From Novosphingobium taihuense (GTDB lineage: Bacteria; Pseudomonadota; Alphaproteobacteria; Sphingomonadales; Sphingomonadaceae): DNA of 55,597 nucleotides. Positions 18,132-26,391 of this stretch are shown piece after piece (the first letter of the stretch is position 1; the number at the start of each line of letters is the position of its first letter). Made by a program: the position numbers and the translations under genes. The notes beneath the pieces were generated by a model. The model did not search any database and was not told where the DNA came from. It worked only from the letters and a program-made list of their open reading frames with translations. Location of the stretch: contig NZ_VLKJ01000016.1 in assembly GCF_007830315.1 (NCBI RefSeq), positions 1-55,597 of the forward strand. The letters run 5' to 3'.

Positions 18132-19256
18132 CTATGGTCGGCCTCGGGTGGAGGCGAAAGCCTGGCAGAAGCCCTCGAACGATTTGACGAGACGCTCGCC
18201 TTTCAGCTTGGCCAGTCGCTGGCCCATCTGGTCTCTGTAGGCCTGTGCAATGACGTTGCGGTCCCATCCGCCCCCGTGCGCGACTGCGATGCGTCCGAAG
18301 AACTCCTCATCAGCGCCAAAGCTGAGACTGCCGGAGGGAAACGACTGGGGCAGGGCGGGGGAGGGAGCTTCCATCTTCTCCACTGCGCCGTCCCTGCGAG
18401 CCTTCCTGCCTACCGAATGACGAGACAGCTCGTCGATGGTGGCAATCTGCTCTGGCGGCTGCTTGGCCTTGAACTCGAAGTCCACACCAATGACCTTGCG
18501 GCCCTGCTTGCGTTCAGTCCAATCAACCGTGAAGTGGGCCAACTGATCGATTTCGCTTTTGGCCTTTTCGAGCACCTTGCGACGTAGCTGGGCGAAGTCG
18601 GTATAGACGTCCGGATCGATCCCGAGACCAGCGCGAAGTTCTGTCAGGTCAGTCTTCCAGACCGGCTGCCGCCGATGAAGGCGAAGTGAACCAAATTCGT
18701 ACAGTCTGAGCGCATAGTTCGAACGGAAGCCAAGCACGGCCTGGCGGTTCATCACGGCGTAGGATTCGGATTCCTTGATCAGCTTGCGCGCCCAGGGCGT
18801 AAATTCCCACTCGATCCAGCCTTCGTCGACGGTGCCGTCTTCGTCGACTTCCTCGCTCGAAAGTTGAATCAAGGGAAAGCGCGTGACTGCCTTCTTCCCT
18901 CGCCAGGAACGATCGTCGTGGGAGAACAAGGTTCGATGAAGCTCCTCGAGCATTTCACCGATACGCTCGTTCCCTTTGTGACCGCGCCTGATGTCGGCCT
19001 TGCGCATGCGGTGACGCCGATCCTCCCAAGCGTCTGCCCCGGCTGCAAGGATCATCAGTGCCAGCAAGCGCGAGGCCGTAAGACTGAGTGAATGCCCTTT
19101 GACGAAGCGAACTTCGACCAGATCCCCAGGTTTTACGAACTCGTCTGTCTTCCTGGATGCAACAGCCCGCGCCACTTTCATGGCGCGTCCGGTCGCCTGC
19201 TCCTCGCGAGCAGCTTCTGCGATATCCTCCAAGAATGTCTGGGCAGGTTGATTCAT
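18132..19256 (-). CDS. repA: RepA plasmid replication initiator, Rep_3 type
   Basis: A 374-residue initiator of the Rep_3/RepA winged-helix family: residues about 55-270 contain two winged-helix-like halves, with LTASRLLALMILAAG, WEFTPWARKLI and YALRLYEFGSLRLHRR typical of these proteins. It should bind the iterons found just upstream (19.31-19.57 kb) and open the origin. It starts at ATG 19256 and is followed by parA and parB on the same strand, the usual order in low-copy sphingomonad and related plasmids. The C-terminal 100 residues are variable. Confidence 0.9.
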   Translation of the reverse strand: MNQPAQTFLEDIAEAAREEQATGRAMKVARAVASRKTDEFVKPGDLVEVRFVKGHSLSLTASRLLALMILAAGADAWEDRRHRMRKADIRRGHKGNERIGEMLEELHRTLFSHDDRSWRGKKAVTRFPLIQLSSEEVDEDGTVDEGWIEWEFTPWARKLIKESESYAVMNRQAVLGFRSNYALRLYEFGSLRLHRRQPVWKTDLTELRAGLGIDPDVYTDFAQLRRKVLEKAKSEIDQLAHFTVDWTERKQGRKVIGVDFEFKAKQPPEQIATIDELSRHSVGRKARRDGAVEKMEAPSPALPQSFPSGSLSFGADEEFFGRIAVAHGGGWDRNVIAQAYRDQMGQRLAKLKGERLVKSFEGFCQAFASTRGRP

Positions 19257-19306
19257 GCTTGCTCATGATCTTATCCTGACCTGCAAAGTCAAGCGGGGTC
19301 AGTAAT

Positions 19307-19567
19307 GCTCCCCCAAGGAGTCAGGATAGCGATTTGGAGCGACTCGCGATGAATCCAGCGTTTCACCTATTTGCGCTGCCGTAGAGATGGAACGGTTCAA
19401 ATGCGCTATCATCTGACAGGAAATGCGGCGATTGTCCCTGGGATCGCTCATCGGTAAGGCTTCCCCCAATAGGTCAGGATAGCCCCCGTAAGGTCAGGTT
19501 GGCTCCCCCACCAGGTCAGAGTTCGCCCCCATCCGGTCAGCGCAATGCCCCCGCATGGTCAGGATAA
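19307..19567 (+). other. Iteron array, plasmid replication origin
   Basis: Six direct repeats of CCCCC-N4-GGTCAG. The CCCCC blocks begin at 19310, 19463, 19483, 19505, 19526 and 19548; the last five are spaced 20-22 bp, two helical turns, so RepA would line up on one face. The first copy (AGTCAG variant) is offset toward repA, and further GGTCAG half-sites occur on either strand at 19273-19281 and 19297-19302. Position upstream of repA marks this as the vegetative origin and probably the incompatibility and copy-control region. Confidence 0.88.
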
Positions 19568-19637
19568 GGTCCGCAATATCGTTTTGATTCAACGAGTTCG
19601 TTCGCGCTGAATCAGAATCTTCTGAATCAGGAATCAC

Positions 19638-19662
19638 CCCGCGCAAGCGCGGGCGCCTTTTT
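19638..19662 (+). terminator. GC-rich stem-loop followed by T-tract, candidate terminator
   Basis: CCCGCGC-AA-GCGCGGG (19638-19653) is followed after four bases by five T (19658-19662) on the plus strand. No plus-strand gene ends here, so it may end a short untranslated transcript reading through the iterons, or be a structural element of the origin. Confidence 0.45.
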
Positions 19663-19799
19663 ATGATGTCTTTGATGAAGAGGGATACAATCTCGAGGCC
19701 GTACTTGCTTAGGGTCTTCGAGTAATACGACCGTCTGTGTCGTGCCGGCAATGCAGACCTCACACTGCACCCTTCTCCTCCACTTCGAGAAACCTGCCA

Positions 19800-21281
19800 A
19801 TGACCAACACCGCCCGTCGACACGGACTTTCAAAGTCTCGCATCACCTCCTTCGAACAATGCCCGCGAAAGCTCTGGCTTACCGTTCACAGGCCGGACCT
19901 TGCTGAACTGGATGCCGGTGCGCAGGCGCGGTTCACGACAGGGCATCAGGTTGGTGAAGCAGCCTGCAGACTTTATCCCCACGGCGTGATGATTGAAGCC
20001 GAGCCCAACTTGGCGGCTGCAGTTACAGCCACAAGCGAGTTGCTCAACAACGGCTTTCGCGGTCCGATTTTCGAAGCGACCTTCCAACATGATGGCGTCC
20101 TCATCAGGGCAGATCTTCTGTTGCCGCACGGTCGGAAAGGCTGGCGTATGGCAGAGGTGAAGAGCTCGACCCGAGTGAAGGGCTACCACATCGGAGATAT
20201 AGCCACACAAGTCTGGGTTGTTGAGGCCAACGGGCTCAATCTGACAAGTGCTGCAATTGCGCATATCGACAACAGCTTTGTCTTGACCAACCCAGGGGAT
20301 TACGAGGGCCTTTTCACCCATTCTGAGATGCTGCCGTCGGCGCGTTCGATCGCGCAGGGGAGGCCGGAAGTAGTTAAAGCCGCTCGGGCAGTGTTGGCCG
20401 GTCCTGAACCCGTGCGAGAACCAGGAGACCACTGCAGCAGCCCGTTTGATTGTGAATTCGTAGCACATTGCAGTCGGCATTTACCGCCCCCTCCGCAATG
20501 GCCAGTCACGGTTCTTCCCAACGGCGGTGGCAAGGCTTGGCTCGCGAAAGGAATTGATAATTTGCTCGATCTCAAGGCCGGTGACCTCAGGCCACTGCAG
20601 GCGCGAATTGTCGATGCGACGCGCAACGACCGCGCATTCCACGATGCTGTTGGCGCTCGCAAGGCTATGGCAGATTGGCCAAGACCTCATGCGTTCCTGG
20701 ATTTTGAGACTATCGCTCCGGCCTTGCCGCTATGGATCGGAACAAGACCCTATCAGCAGATCCCTTTCCAGTTTTCTCTACACATTGAGGAGAGGGAAGG
20801 GGGCCCCATCGCCCACAGCGAGTTTCTAAAGGCTGATGGTAGAGATCCTCGTCAGGCTTGTGCAGAAGCTCTGGTGGCCAGCTTGCCGGGAACGGGCGCG
20901 ATAATTGCCTATAATGCGAGCTTCGAGCGTTCTGTCCTCAAGGACCTGGCGGCAGCGGTGCCTACGCATGCAGAGGCGCTCCTCGACATGGCTAAGCGGA
21001 CCGTGGATCTTCTTCCGATAGCAAGGGCGCACTGGTATCATCGCGACCAGCGCGGGAGCTGGTCAATCAAAGCCGTGCTTCCAACAATTGCGCATGGCCT
21101 TGGTTACTCGGAACTTGAGGTGAAGGATGGCGGGGAAGCCCAGGAGGCATTCCTTGAAGCCATCAGGGCAGACTGTGCCGCAGAAAGGCGATGGGCATTG
21201 GCAGAAGGACTGAGGGCCTACTGTGAGCGAGACACCTGGGCGATGGTCGTTCTCAAGCAGAAGCTTGAAGGAGCGACCTGA
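19800..21281 (+). CDS. DUF2779 protein: Cas4/RecB-like nuclease fused to a DEDD exonuclease
   Basis: A 493-residue two-domain nuclease. The N-terminal half resembles Cas4/RecB-like PD-(D/E)XK nucleases with an iron-sulfur cluster: CPRKLWL near residue 20, MAEVKSST at about 118-125, and a closing cluster CSSPFDCEFVAHC (about 212-224). The C-terminal half has DEDD exonuclease motifs FLDFETIAPALP (about 299-310), YNASFE and YCERDTWAM. Both halves are expected to degrade DNA or RNA ends. The family is widespread and uncharacterised. It reads divergently from repA across the origin. I chose ATG 19800, where the protein similarity begins; an upstream TTG at 19737 would add 21 unlikely residues. Confidence 0.85.
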   Translation: MTNTARRHGLSKSRITSFEQCPRKLWLTVHRPDLAELDAGAQARFTTGHQVGEAACRLYPHGVMIEAEPNLAAAVTATSELLNNGFRGPIFEATFQHDGVLIRADLLLPHGRKGWRMAEVKSSTRVKGYHIGDIATQVWVVEANGLNLTSAAIAHIDNSFVLTNPGDYEGLFTHSEMLPSARSIAQGRPEVVKAARAVLAGPEPVREPGDHCSSPFDCEFVAHCSRHLPPPPQWPVTVLPNGGGKAWLAKGIDNLLDLKAGDLRPLQARIVDATRNDRAFHDAVGARKAMADWPRPHAFLDFETIAPALPLWIGTRPYQQIPFQFSLHIEEREGGPIAHSEFLKADGRDPRQACAEALVASLPGTGAIIAYNASFERSVLKDLAAAVPTHAEALLDMAKRTVDLLPIARAHWYHRDQRGSWSIKAVLPTIAHGLGYSELEVKDGGEAQEAFLEAIRADCAAERRWALAEGLRAYCERDTWAMVVLKQKLEGAT

Positions 21282-21469
21282 ATCAACGCAGGGCGGAGCG
21301 AGTAAGCGACATCTGCTCTTTTGAGCGTCACGCTTTTGGCGACGTAAGGCTCCCTCAGTGAAAGCGGGGGTCAGTTCCAGCCACTCCGCCGCCTTTGCCT
21401 AAACATTTGACACAGCCGAATTCTGCGTTCCGCGCATGTAACGCGACCCAAAGTCATCGCGGAGCTTCG

Positions 21470-21498
21470 TTGACAAACTTTGCCAAAATTCGCTACTC
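21470..21498 (+). promoter_or_regulatory. Promoter of the ParDE toxin-antitoxin operon
   Basis: TTGACA (21470-21475), a 17-base spacer and CTACTC (21493-21498) as a weak -10, 18 bases before the ParD ATG. The consensus -35 and exact spacing make this the clearest promoter in the window. Confidence 0.6.
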
Positions 21499-21516
21499 CT
21501 AGCCTTGGAGGTTGCC

Positions 21517-21762
21517 ATGGCGACGATGAACATCTCACTGCCCGATCCGATGAAGCAATGGGTGGAAGCGCAAGCTGACACTGGTCGGTATAGCAATGCC
21601 AGCGACTATGTGCGCGATCTCATCCGTCGTGACCAGGAACGCGCTGACAAAGTCGCGGCGATGCAGCGCCTTGTTGATGAGGCCCGCGCCAGCGATTTGA
21701 GCGACGAGACGATGGCGGATATCCGGAAGCGAGCGATCAGACAGGCTGGCTTGCAAGCCTGA
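21517..21762 (+). CDS. parD: ParD-like antitoxin
   Basis: An 81-residue antitoxin with an N-terminal ribbon-helix-helix: MATMNISLPDPMKQWVEAQ with strand NISLP, then YSNASDYVRDLIRRDQE. The charged C-terminal tail would wrap the ParE toxin. ATG 21517 has TGGAGG five bases upstream. The stop is two bases before the toxin GTG. Together with ParE it should act as a plasmid addiction module and repress its own promoter. Confidence 0.9.
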   Translation: MATMNISLPDPMKQWVEAQADTGRYSNASDYVRDLIRRDQERADKVAAMQRLVDEARASDLSDETMADIRKRAIRQAGLQA

Positions 21763-21764
21763 CC

Positions 21765-22067
21765 GTGCCTCGCTTTCGTTTAACGCGCGCCGCAGCCGAC
21801 GATCTGACAGCCATCTTTCTCGAAGGCATCGAGCAGTTCGGACTGCCTCAGGCCGATACCTATCACGAAGGGCTGAGCGCGATTTTCGCGTTTCTCGCGA
21901 ACTATCCCCATGCTGCGCGCTTACGGGAGGAAATCTCGCCGCCTGTCCGCGTACATCCGTACAAGGCCCATCTGGTGATTTACGATGTGGGAGTTGAGGA
22001 CGAAGTCATCGTTTTGCGTGTCCGGCATAGCAGGGAAGATTGGATGTCCTCAAATTACGATGGTTAG
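21765..22067 (+). CDS. parE: ParE/RelE-family toxin
   Basis: A 100-residue RelE/ParE-fold toxin: FRLTRAAADDLTAIFLEG, the central YPHAARLREE, and the C-terminal VHPYKAHLVIYDV...VIVLRVRHSREDW are typical of ParE. ParE toxins poison DNA gyrase; RelE relatives cut mRNA, and ParE is favoured by the ParD partner. It starts at GTG two bases after parD, so the pair is co-translated. Confidence 0.88.
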   Translation: MPRFRLTRAAADDLTAIFLEGIEQFGLPQADTYHEGLSAIFAFLANYPHAARLREEISPPVRVHPYKAHLVIYDVGVEDEVIVLRVRHSREDWMSSNYDG

Positions 22068-22312
22068 CCGCAGAGAGCTTAGCGCTGGCGGCTAATCCGC
22101 AGAGATATTCAACCCACTTGGCATTCTTCCTGCTGATTAACTAGGTCGTTCCGTTGCGGACGCTGATATGTTTGCTCGCGCCTTAAACTCGGACATTCGC
22201 GCTTAAGTTTGGGGTTATCGATTCCTGCGGTTGGTTCATCATGATTTTTGGAAAGGTGAAGGACTTGGTCTGGGACAAAGCGGCCGTTTACCACGTGGTC
22301 GACAAATGGCGG

Positions 22313-22351
22313 TGACGTGATGTCGTGGACGATCTCCGCAGCGCAAGAGCT
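22313..22351 (-). repeat. Inverted repeat flanking an IS110 remnant (left arm)
   Basis: The reverse complement of 22313-22340 matches 22782-22809 at 27 of 28 bases, and AGCT at the far end of a 39-base stretch also matches. In the same reading frame both copies would encode S-x-A-x-AE-[IV]-VHDITS, so they are probably two copies of one coding fragment in opposite orientation. The rest of 22068-22547 holds no gene I can support. Confidence 0.7.
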
Positions 22352-22547
22352 TTTGGCATTGATGACCTCGGTCGGGTGCATCCATGTGTTCGGCCTGTTC
22401 GCGCAGCACCGCATGGCTGCTGGCCCTGATGAAGTCCGCAGGTCGGCTCCCTAATCACGTCATCGCGCTCGAAGCGCTGTGACCCCCTGACTTTCACCAA
22501 CCCCCGGTCTGACCGGTTCGTCATCACTACTAAGCTGCTCCAGTGAT

Positions 22548-22725
22548 GCGCCGATGCGCAGGCCTCCATGCCGACCAAGTAAGGCGACAATTTCGCGAAG
22601 AACCGAATAACCTCGGTCCTGCGCAGCTTACGCCGGATCAGCACTGCGCCATCGGCGGCAATAGCATGAACCTGAAACACATTCTTCGCCAGATCCAATC
22701 CGACGGTGACAACCTCCTGCTCCAT
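22548..22725 (-). pseudogene. IS110-family transposase, N-terminal remnant
   Basis: About 60 codons starting at ATG 22725 encode the start of an IS110 DEDD transposase: VTVGLDLAKNVFQVHAI and LVGMEACASAHHW, both diagnostic. After HHW the match ends abruptly near 22548 and the frame continues with unrelated sequence, so the rest of the transposase is gone. It lies between the two arms of a 28-bp inverted repeat. Confidence 0.82.
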
Positions 22726-22770
22726 GGAACAACTCCTAGACGTGGACCTACAACGACCACATCATTGCAC

Positions 22771-22809
22771 AGCTACGCTGGTGCGGAGGTCGTCCACGAC
22801 ATCACGTCA
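22771..22809 (+). repeat. Inverted repeat flanking an IS110 remnant (right arm)
   Basis: Right copy of the imperfect inverted repeat; the core 22782-22809 differs by one base from the reverse complement of 22313-22340. The two arms are about 430 bp apart with the IS110 fragment between them. Confidence 0.7.
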
Positions 22810-22927
22810 GACGAGCTATCTCGGAAGGCAAAAATCACCAATGCCCTACGCTTCGACCGTCGTGCCACGATCGGCGGCGCGCAGTGTCTGATGAAGCGGT
22901 CTGAATTCACAGACGCACCTGCAGTTG

Positions 22928-23326
22928 TCATTCTGTGGAAGCCCGGAACATCTGCGCGATAAGGTCAGCCGGGCGGAAGCGCTGCATGATTTGTAGCCAG
23001 CCAAGCATCACAAAGGCAGCGCTCTCGTCTCCGTCTTCGAGGCAAAAGTAGGGATCGTTTCCGACGATCGCTCGGAAGCAATCGTTGCCTGTCAGCCAGA
23101 GAAAGGCTCTAGAACGATCGCCACACAAATCGATCAACACTTCGAGGATCTGGATGAGGGTCAGCAGCCGGTCCATGTCTGCATCCGTATAAAACCCGTC
23201 CGGTATTACACCAACCAATCCCGGTAGAATGTTGCCGCCGCCAAACTCCTCGATGACAACATCTTGGAAGTCGTTGAGTAGGTTTAGCCTCTCAGTCGTA
23301 AGCTCGGGATTAATCCACACTTTCAT
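22928..23326 (-). CDS. Hypothetical protein, coupled to the ORF upstream
   Basis: A 132-residue acidic protein I do not recognise. It starts MKVWINPELTTERLNLLNDFQ and has two leucine-rich helical segments, then FLWLTGNDCFRAIVGNDPYFCLEDGDES and GWLQIMQRFRPADLIAQMF. No signal peptide or membrane span is evident. The ATG at 23326 overlaps the stop of the ORF upstream as ATGA, which supports translation of both. It could be a small antitoxin or immunity-type protein, but nothing in it proves this. Confidence 0.6.
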   Translation of the reverse strand: MKVWINPELTTERLNLLNDFQDVVIEEFGGGNILPGLVGVIPDGFYTDADMDRLLTLIQILEVLIDLCGDRSRAFLWLTGNDCFRAIVGNDPYFCLEDGDESAAFVMLGWLQIMQRFRPADLIAQMFRASTE

Positions 23327-23676
23327 GATGGCCTCCCAGTCGTGGCAGATGGCGGAGCTGGTTCAGGAAACGGGGTGAGATTGGCCGCGATACGAGGGCT
23401 CCCCGTTAATTTCAGTGGATCGAAACGTAAGGGCATTAACGGCGCTCCTTTCCTAGCAGAGGCGCCGGTCTCGCCGGGTGTTAACCAAATCCAGTCACTT
23501 GGCATACGAAAATCGGCAGAGCCGGCTGGCAATACGCTCATACCACCCTGCCAAAAAACTGACTGAGTTATCGCTGGAGAGATCTCCACGCCTCTGCGCC
23601 GGGCCTGACCGACGCCCCATTGAAGCTTCCACAGCAATGGTAATATGGCAAGGCGAAGCGGTTTAGCTATCCCCAT
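23323..23676 (-). CDS. Hypothetical ORF upstream of and coupled to the 132-residue ORF
   Basis: A 117-residue ORF without a recognised domain. It has a hydrophobic N-terminus (PLRLAILPLLWKLQW) and a proline-rich tail. Its stop overlaps the next start as ATGA, which is the main evidence that it is real; an internal ATG at 23541 could be the true start and would give about 72 residues. Codon use is unremarkable. The stretch 23677-24039 after it (read leftward, upstream) holds no gene that I can support, only the presumed promoters of this pair and of the divergent AAA+ operon. Confidence 0.4.
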   Translation of the reverse strand: MGIAKPLRLAILPLLWKLQWGVGQARRRGVEISPAITQSVFWQGGMSVLPAGSADFRMPSDWIWLTPGETGASARKGAPLMPLRFDPLKLTGSPRIAANLTPFPEPAPPSATTGRPS

Positions 23677-24039
23677 CCTTGATGGCTGAAGGCTGGACCG
23701 AAATGACCGGGGTTGCGGACGATCCGGTTAGGCAGCTTCAGGGCCGCGAAAACAGGATAGCGGCCATTCGAATGCGGCGGTGCCACAGGCAGCAGTCGAC
23801 CAGAATTAGCCGTTGGCTGACGCGGTCCAAACGGCAGCTTTGGTGCCGAAACCCGCCATCAGCTCGGCGCGAAGCCGTCCGGGAGCAATGCTCCCTATAG
23901 CGATCCTTCGCGGTCGAGTGCTGCGGCGCCTTAAGCAGTCGTTCGTTCATCTCGTCCGAATGGCGCGCCCACTCAGAACGTGGGTTGCAAAGTCGTCCGT
24001 TCTAAGGATAGCGGAGATAAACGGCAGCAACGGGGCAGC

Positions 24040-26391
24040 ATGGTGATCGAGACTTTGGAAGACTATCTAGTGGGCGATTACCACCAGGACGTGGACGATA
24101 TAAGCCAGCTTGAGGAGACGCTTGAGCGGACGGCCAACATCTTCATCCTCGCGCAGCATCAGAAGGGCGCCTGGCCCTATTTGTATCGTCAGTCCGAAGG
24201 CAACACGGCAGACGACAGAGTCTCGCACGGGACCCAGGCGATGATCGCGGTCGCCCTTGCCCGCATCGGCAGCCGCGGGCGTCTTGCGAGTGGTCGCCCG
24301 GCGCGGCTGAAACTTGCTGCTAAAGATGACATACGCGCAAGCCTTAAGCTCGGAATCAGCAGGCTCGTTGGGGACCTCAGCGGTAAACTGAAGTCGCGGT
24401 CATTTGGCGTGAACGACCCCGTCACACTAAGCCATTTCGCAGACCTTCTCGACGCGATGGCCAAGGTCGATGATCCGTCGTTCTCGGAGATTGACCATAA
24501 GATCAACGAAGCCATCCAGGAACTTTGGGCAGTCGCGACCTTCGATCCCCGGAGCGCCGTGGTCGAAAAGGAGGACGAAAAGGCTCTCCTCCGCGCCCTG
24601 CCGAGCGTTCGGCCGCTTTACGATGGCGAGGATCCCGCGTCGGATCCGGGAAGGAAGCCCGACAGACTCATGAACGCTTTCGTCCCGCTGCGGATCGCTC
24701 GTTCGGTTATCGCGCTTTCCAAGCTGCAGAATAAAGAGCGACCAGAGAATTTTGACAGTCATTATCGCCGTTTCTTTGAGTCTTCACTGCACGAGCAGCT
24801 ATCATACAGCGACATTCCAGATAGTCGTTTCGACCCTGCTGAGCTGATCTTCTGCCTTGAAGGTCTGATCCTGATCGCTCCCAATGCGGTCGATGATCGT
24901 CTCTTCGACCGTGTGCTGGATGTGCTTGAGGCGAAGCAGGATGAGAGTGCCCATTGGCGACCAAGCCGCCCGATTTATGCCACGCACCAGGGCATGACGA
25001 TGCTTCCGGTCAGCGTCGAGGGTGCCGTGTCGCTGATGCGTTCAATCGCCATCAAGGACTGCGGCAAGGACTTTCAGCCGCTTAGCGTTCGGACCATCCC
25101 GATGGCCCGCCGCTTCTGGAAATGGTTGCAGGCCCGGGCCGTTCGCTTCGACGCGACATTCTCCAACGTCGCCGTGGGAGAGCAGGCCGTTCGGGAAGCG
25201 GCGGGGATAAAGAGCAAGTTCAAGGGTGAAAGCCGGCAAGTCGCCGGCTGGCATTCCGAGCACGTCAATGATCCCGAACTGGTGCACCTGTGGGACACGA
25301 GTCAGGTTGCGGAATTCATGCTCGCCTATCGCGAGCTCCTCCATCGCGCCATTGCGGGCCGGACGCTACAGCTGTCCGGCCTGAAGATAAATCGCCCCGC
25401 TCGGGAACGACTTGGTGATGCCGTCCAGAAGTGGGAAGAGATCGTTAGCGCTTTCGAGCCCCGGATTGGTGCCGATGATGAGAAGCAGGTTTATCGGAAG
25501 ATCGGTACCTCATTCTTGCAGCCCTGGGCTGCTGACGAAGAAGAGAAAGCCTCTTCGATGTTGTTGTACGGCCCCCCCGGGACCGGGAAGAGCACCGTTG
25601 GTGAGAATCTGGCAGACGCGCTGGGAATGCGCATGATCACCGTCACGGTTAGCGACTTTCTCGGACGCGGTGGGGCGTATGTGGAGGCTCGGGCCAAGGC
25701 GATTTTCCAGACGCTTGAAGCGCAGTTCGATACCATCATTCTTTTCGATGAAATCGATACGTTCCTTCTGGATCGCGACAGCGCGCGGTACGACAAGCAG
25801 GATACGCTCTTTCAATTCCTCACGCCGGGGATGCTCACTAAAATCAACGACCTGCATAAGCTCGGGCGGTCGATCTTCATCATCGCGACCAACTACGCAA
25901 ACCGTATCGATCCGGCTATCCAGCGGAAGGGGCGGATCGATCAGCACTATTTGCTTGCCTTGCCGGATCGGGAGCGCCGCAAGGCGATTCTAAAGACGGA
26001 AATGGGTTTGAAGGATGATGCTGCCTTGCCCGAAGAGCTTTTGCGGCAGACGGTGTTCTACGGTTATTCCGACATCAAAGCTGCCGTCCACGATGCGGGC
26101 GGCAAGAGCGCCACGACAGATGACGTCGCTAGTGAGGTGGCGAAGCCGGAGCGGTCCCCCTCAACTGTTGGCTCTTATCTGAAGCGCGTCGGCAAGGAGA
26201 GCGACGATACCTTCGACTGGACTGATTTCCCCGACGACGAGTTCGCGGGTCTGGTGGAGCTGTGGGAGGAGGTGGATGGGAAGGATACTTTGCAGGCGAT
26301 GGTGAAGAAATACGAGAGCCATACTCCCATCACTAAATGCGAAAGCTTTCTGGTTGATCTGCGTAGGCGGATGGAGCAGCCGGGTGACTGA
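24040..26391 (+). CDS. AAA+ ATPase, spastin/FtsH-like core, with long unknown N-terminus
   Basis: A 783-residue protein. The C-terminal third is an AAA+ module: Walker A GPPGTGKST (about 510-518), Walker B TIILFDEIDTF (about 565-575), sensor 1 IFIIATNYANRI and the arginine-finger region RKGRIDQH. The first 500 residues are mainly helical and unlike any domain I recognise; they include AHQKGAWPYLYR-like and THQGMTMLP segments. Such ATPases remodel or unfold protein or nucleic-acid partners. It begins at ATG 24040 with GGGGC upstream, and its stop overlaps the GTG start of the next gene by eight bases, so the two form one operon and likely one complex. Confidence 0.85.
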   Translation: MVIETLEDYLVGDYHQDVDDISQLEETLERTANIFILAQHQKGAWPYLYRQSEGNTADDRVSHGTQAMIAVALARIGSRGRLASGRPARLKLAAKDDIRASLKLGISRLVGDLSGKLKSRSFGVNDPVTLSHFADLLDAMAKVDDPSFSEIDHKINEAIQELWAVATFDPRSAVVEKEDEKALLRALPSVRPLYDGEDPASDPGRKPDRLMNAFVPLRIARSVIALSKLQNKERPENFDSHYRRFFESSLHEQLSYSDIPDSRFDPAELIFCLEGLILIAPNAVDDRLFDRVLDVLEAKQDESAHWRPSRPIYATHQGMTMLPVSVEGAVSLMRSIAIKDCGKDFQPLSVRTIPMARRFWKWLQARAVRFDATFSNVAVGEQAVREAAGIKSKFKGESRQVAGWHSEHVNDPELVHLWDTSQVAEFMLAYRELLHRAIAGRTLQLSGLKINRPARERLGDAVQKWEEIVSAFEPRIGADDEKQVYRKIGTSFLQPWAADEEEKASSMLLYGPPGTGKSTVGENLADALGMRMITVTVSDFLGRGGAYVEARAKAIFQTLEAQFDTIILFDEIDTFLLDRDSARYDKQDTLFQFLTPGMLTKINDLHKLGRSIFIIATNYANRIDPAIQRKGRIDQHYLLALPDRERRKAILKTEMGLKDDAALPEELLRQTVFYGYSDIKAAVHDAGGKSATTDDVASEVAKPERSPSTVGSYLKRVGKESDDTFDWTDFPDDEFAGLVELWEEVDGKDTLQAMVKKYESHTPITKCESFLVDLRRRMEQPGD

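Noticed and set aside
19494..19823. Minus-strand frame over the iterons
   Set aside because: It covers the iteron array and the start of the DUF2779 gene; repeat-derived and without a domain.
22109..22414. Minus-strand frame of 101 codons
   Set aside because: It spans the left inverted-repeat arm and has no recognised domain or ribosome site; probably IS debris.
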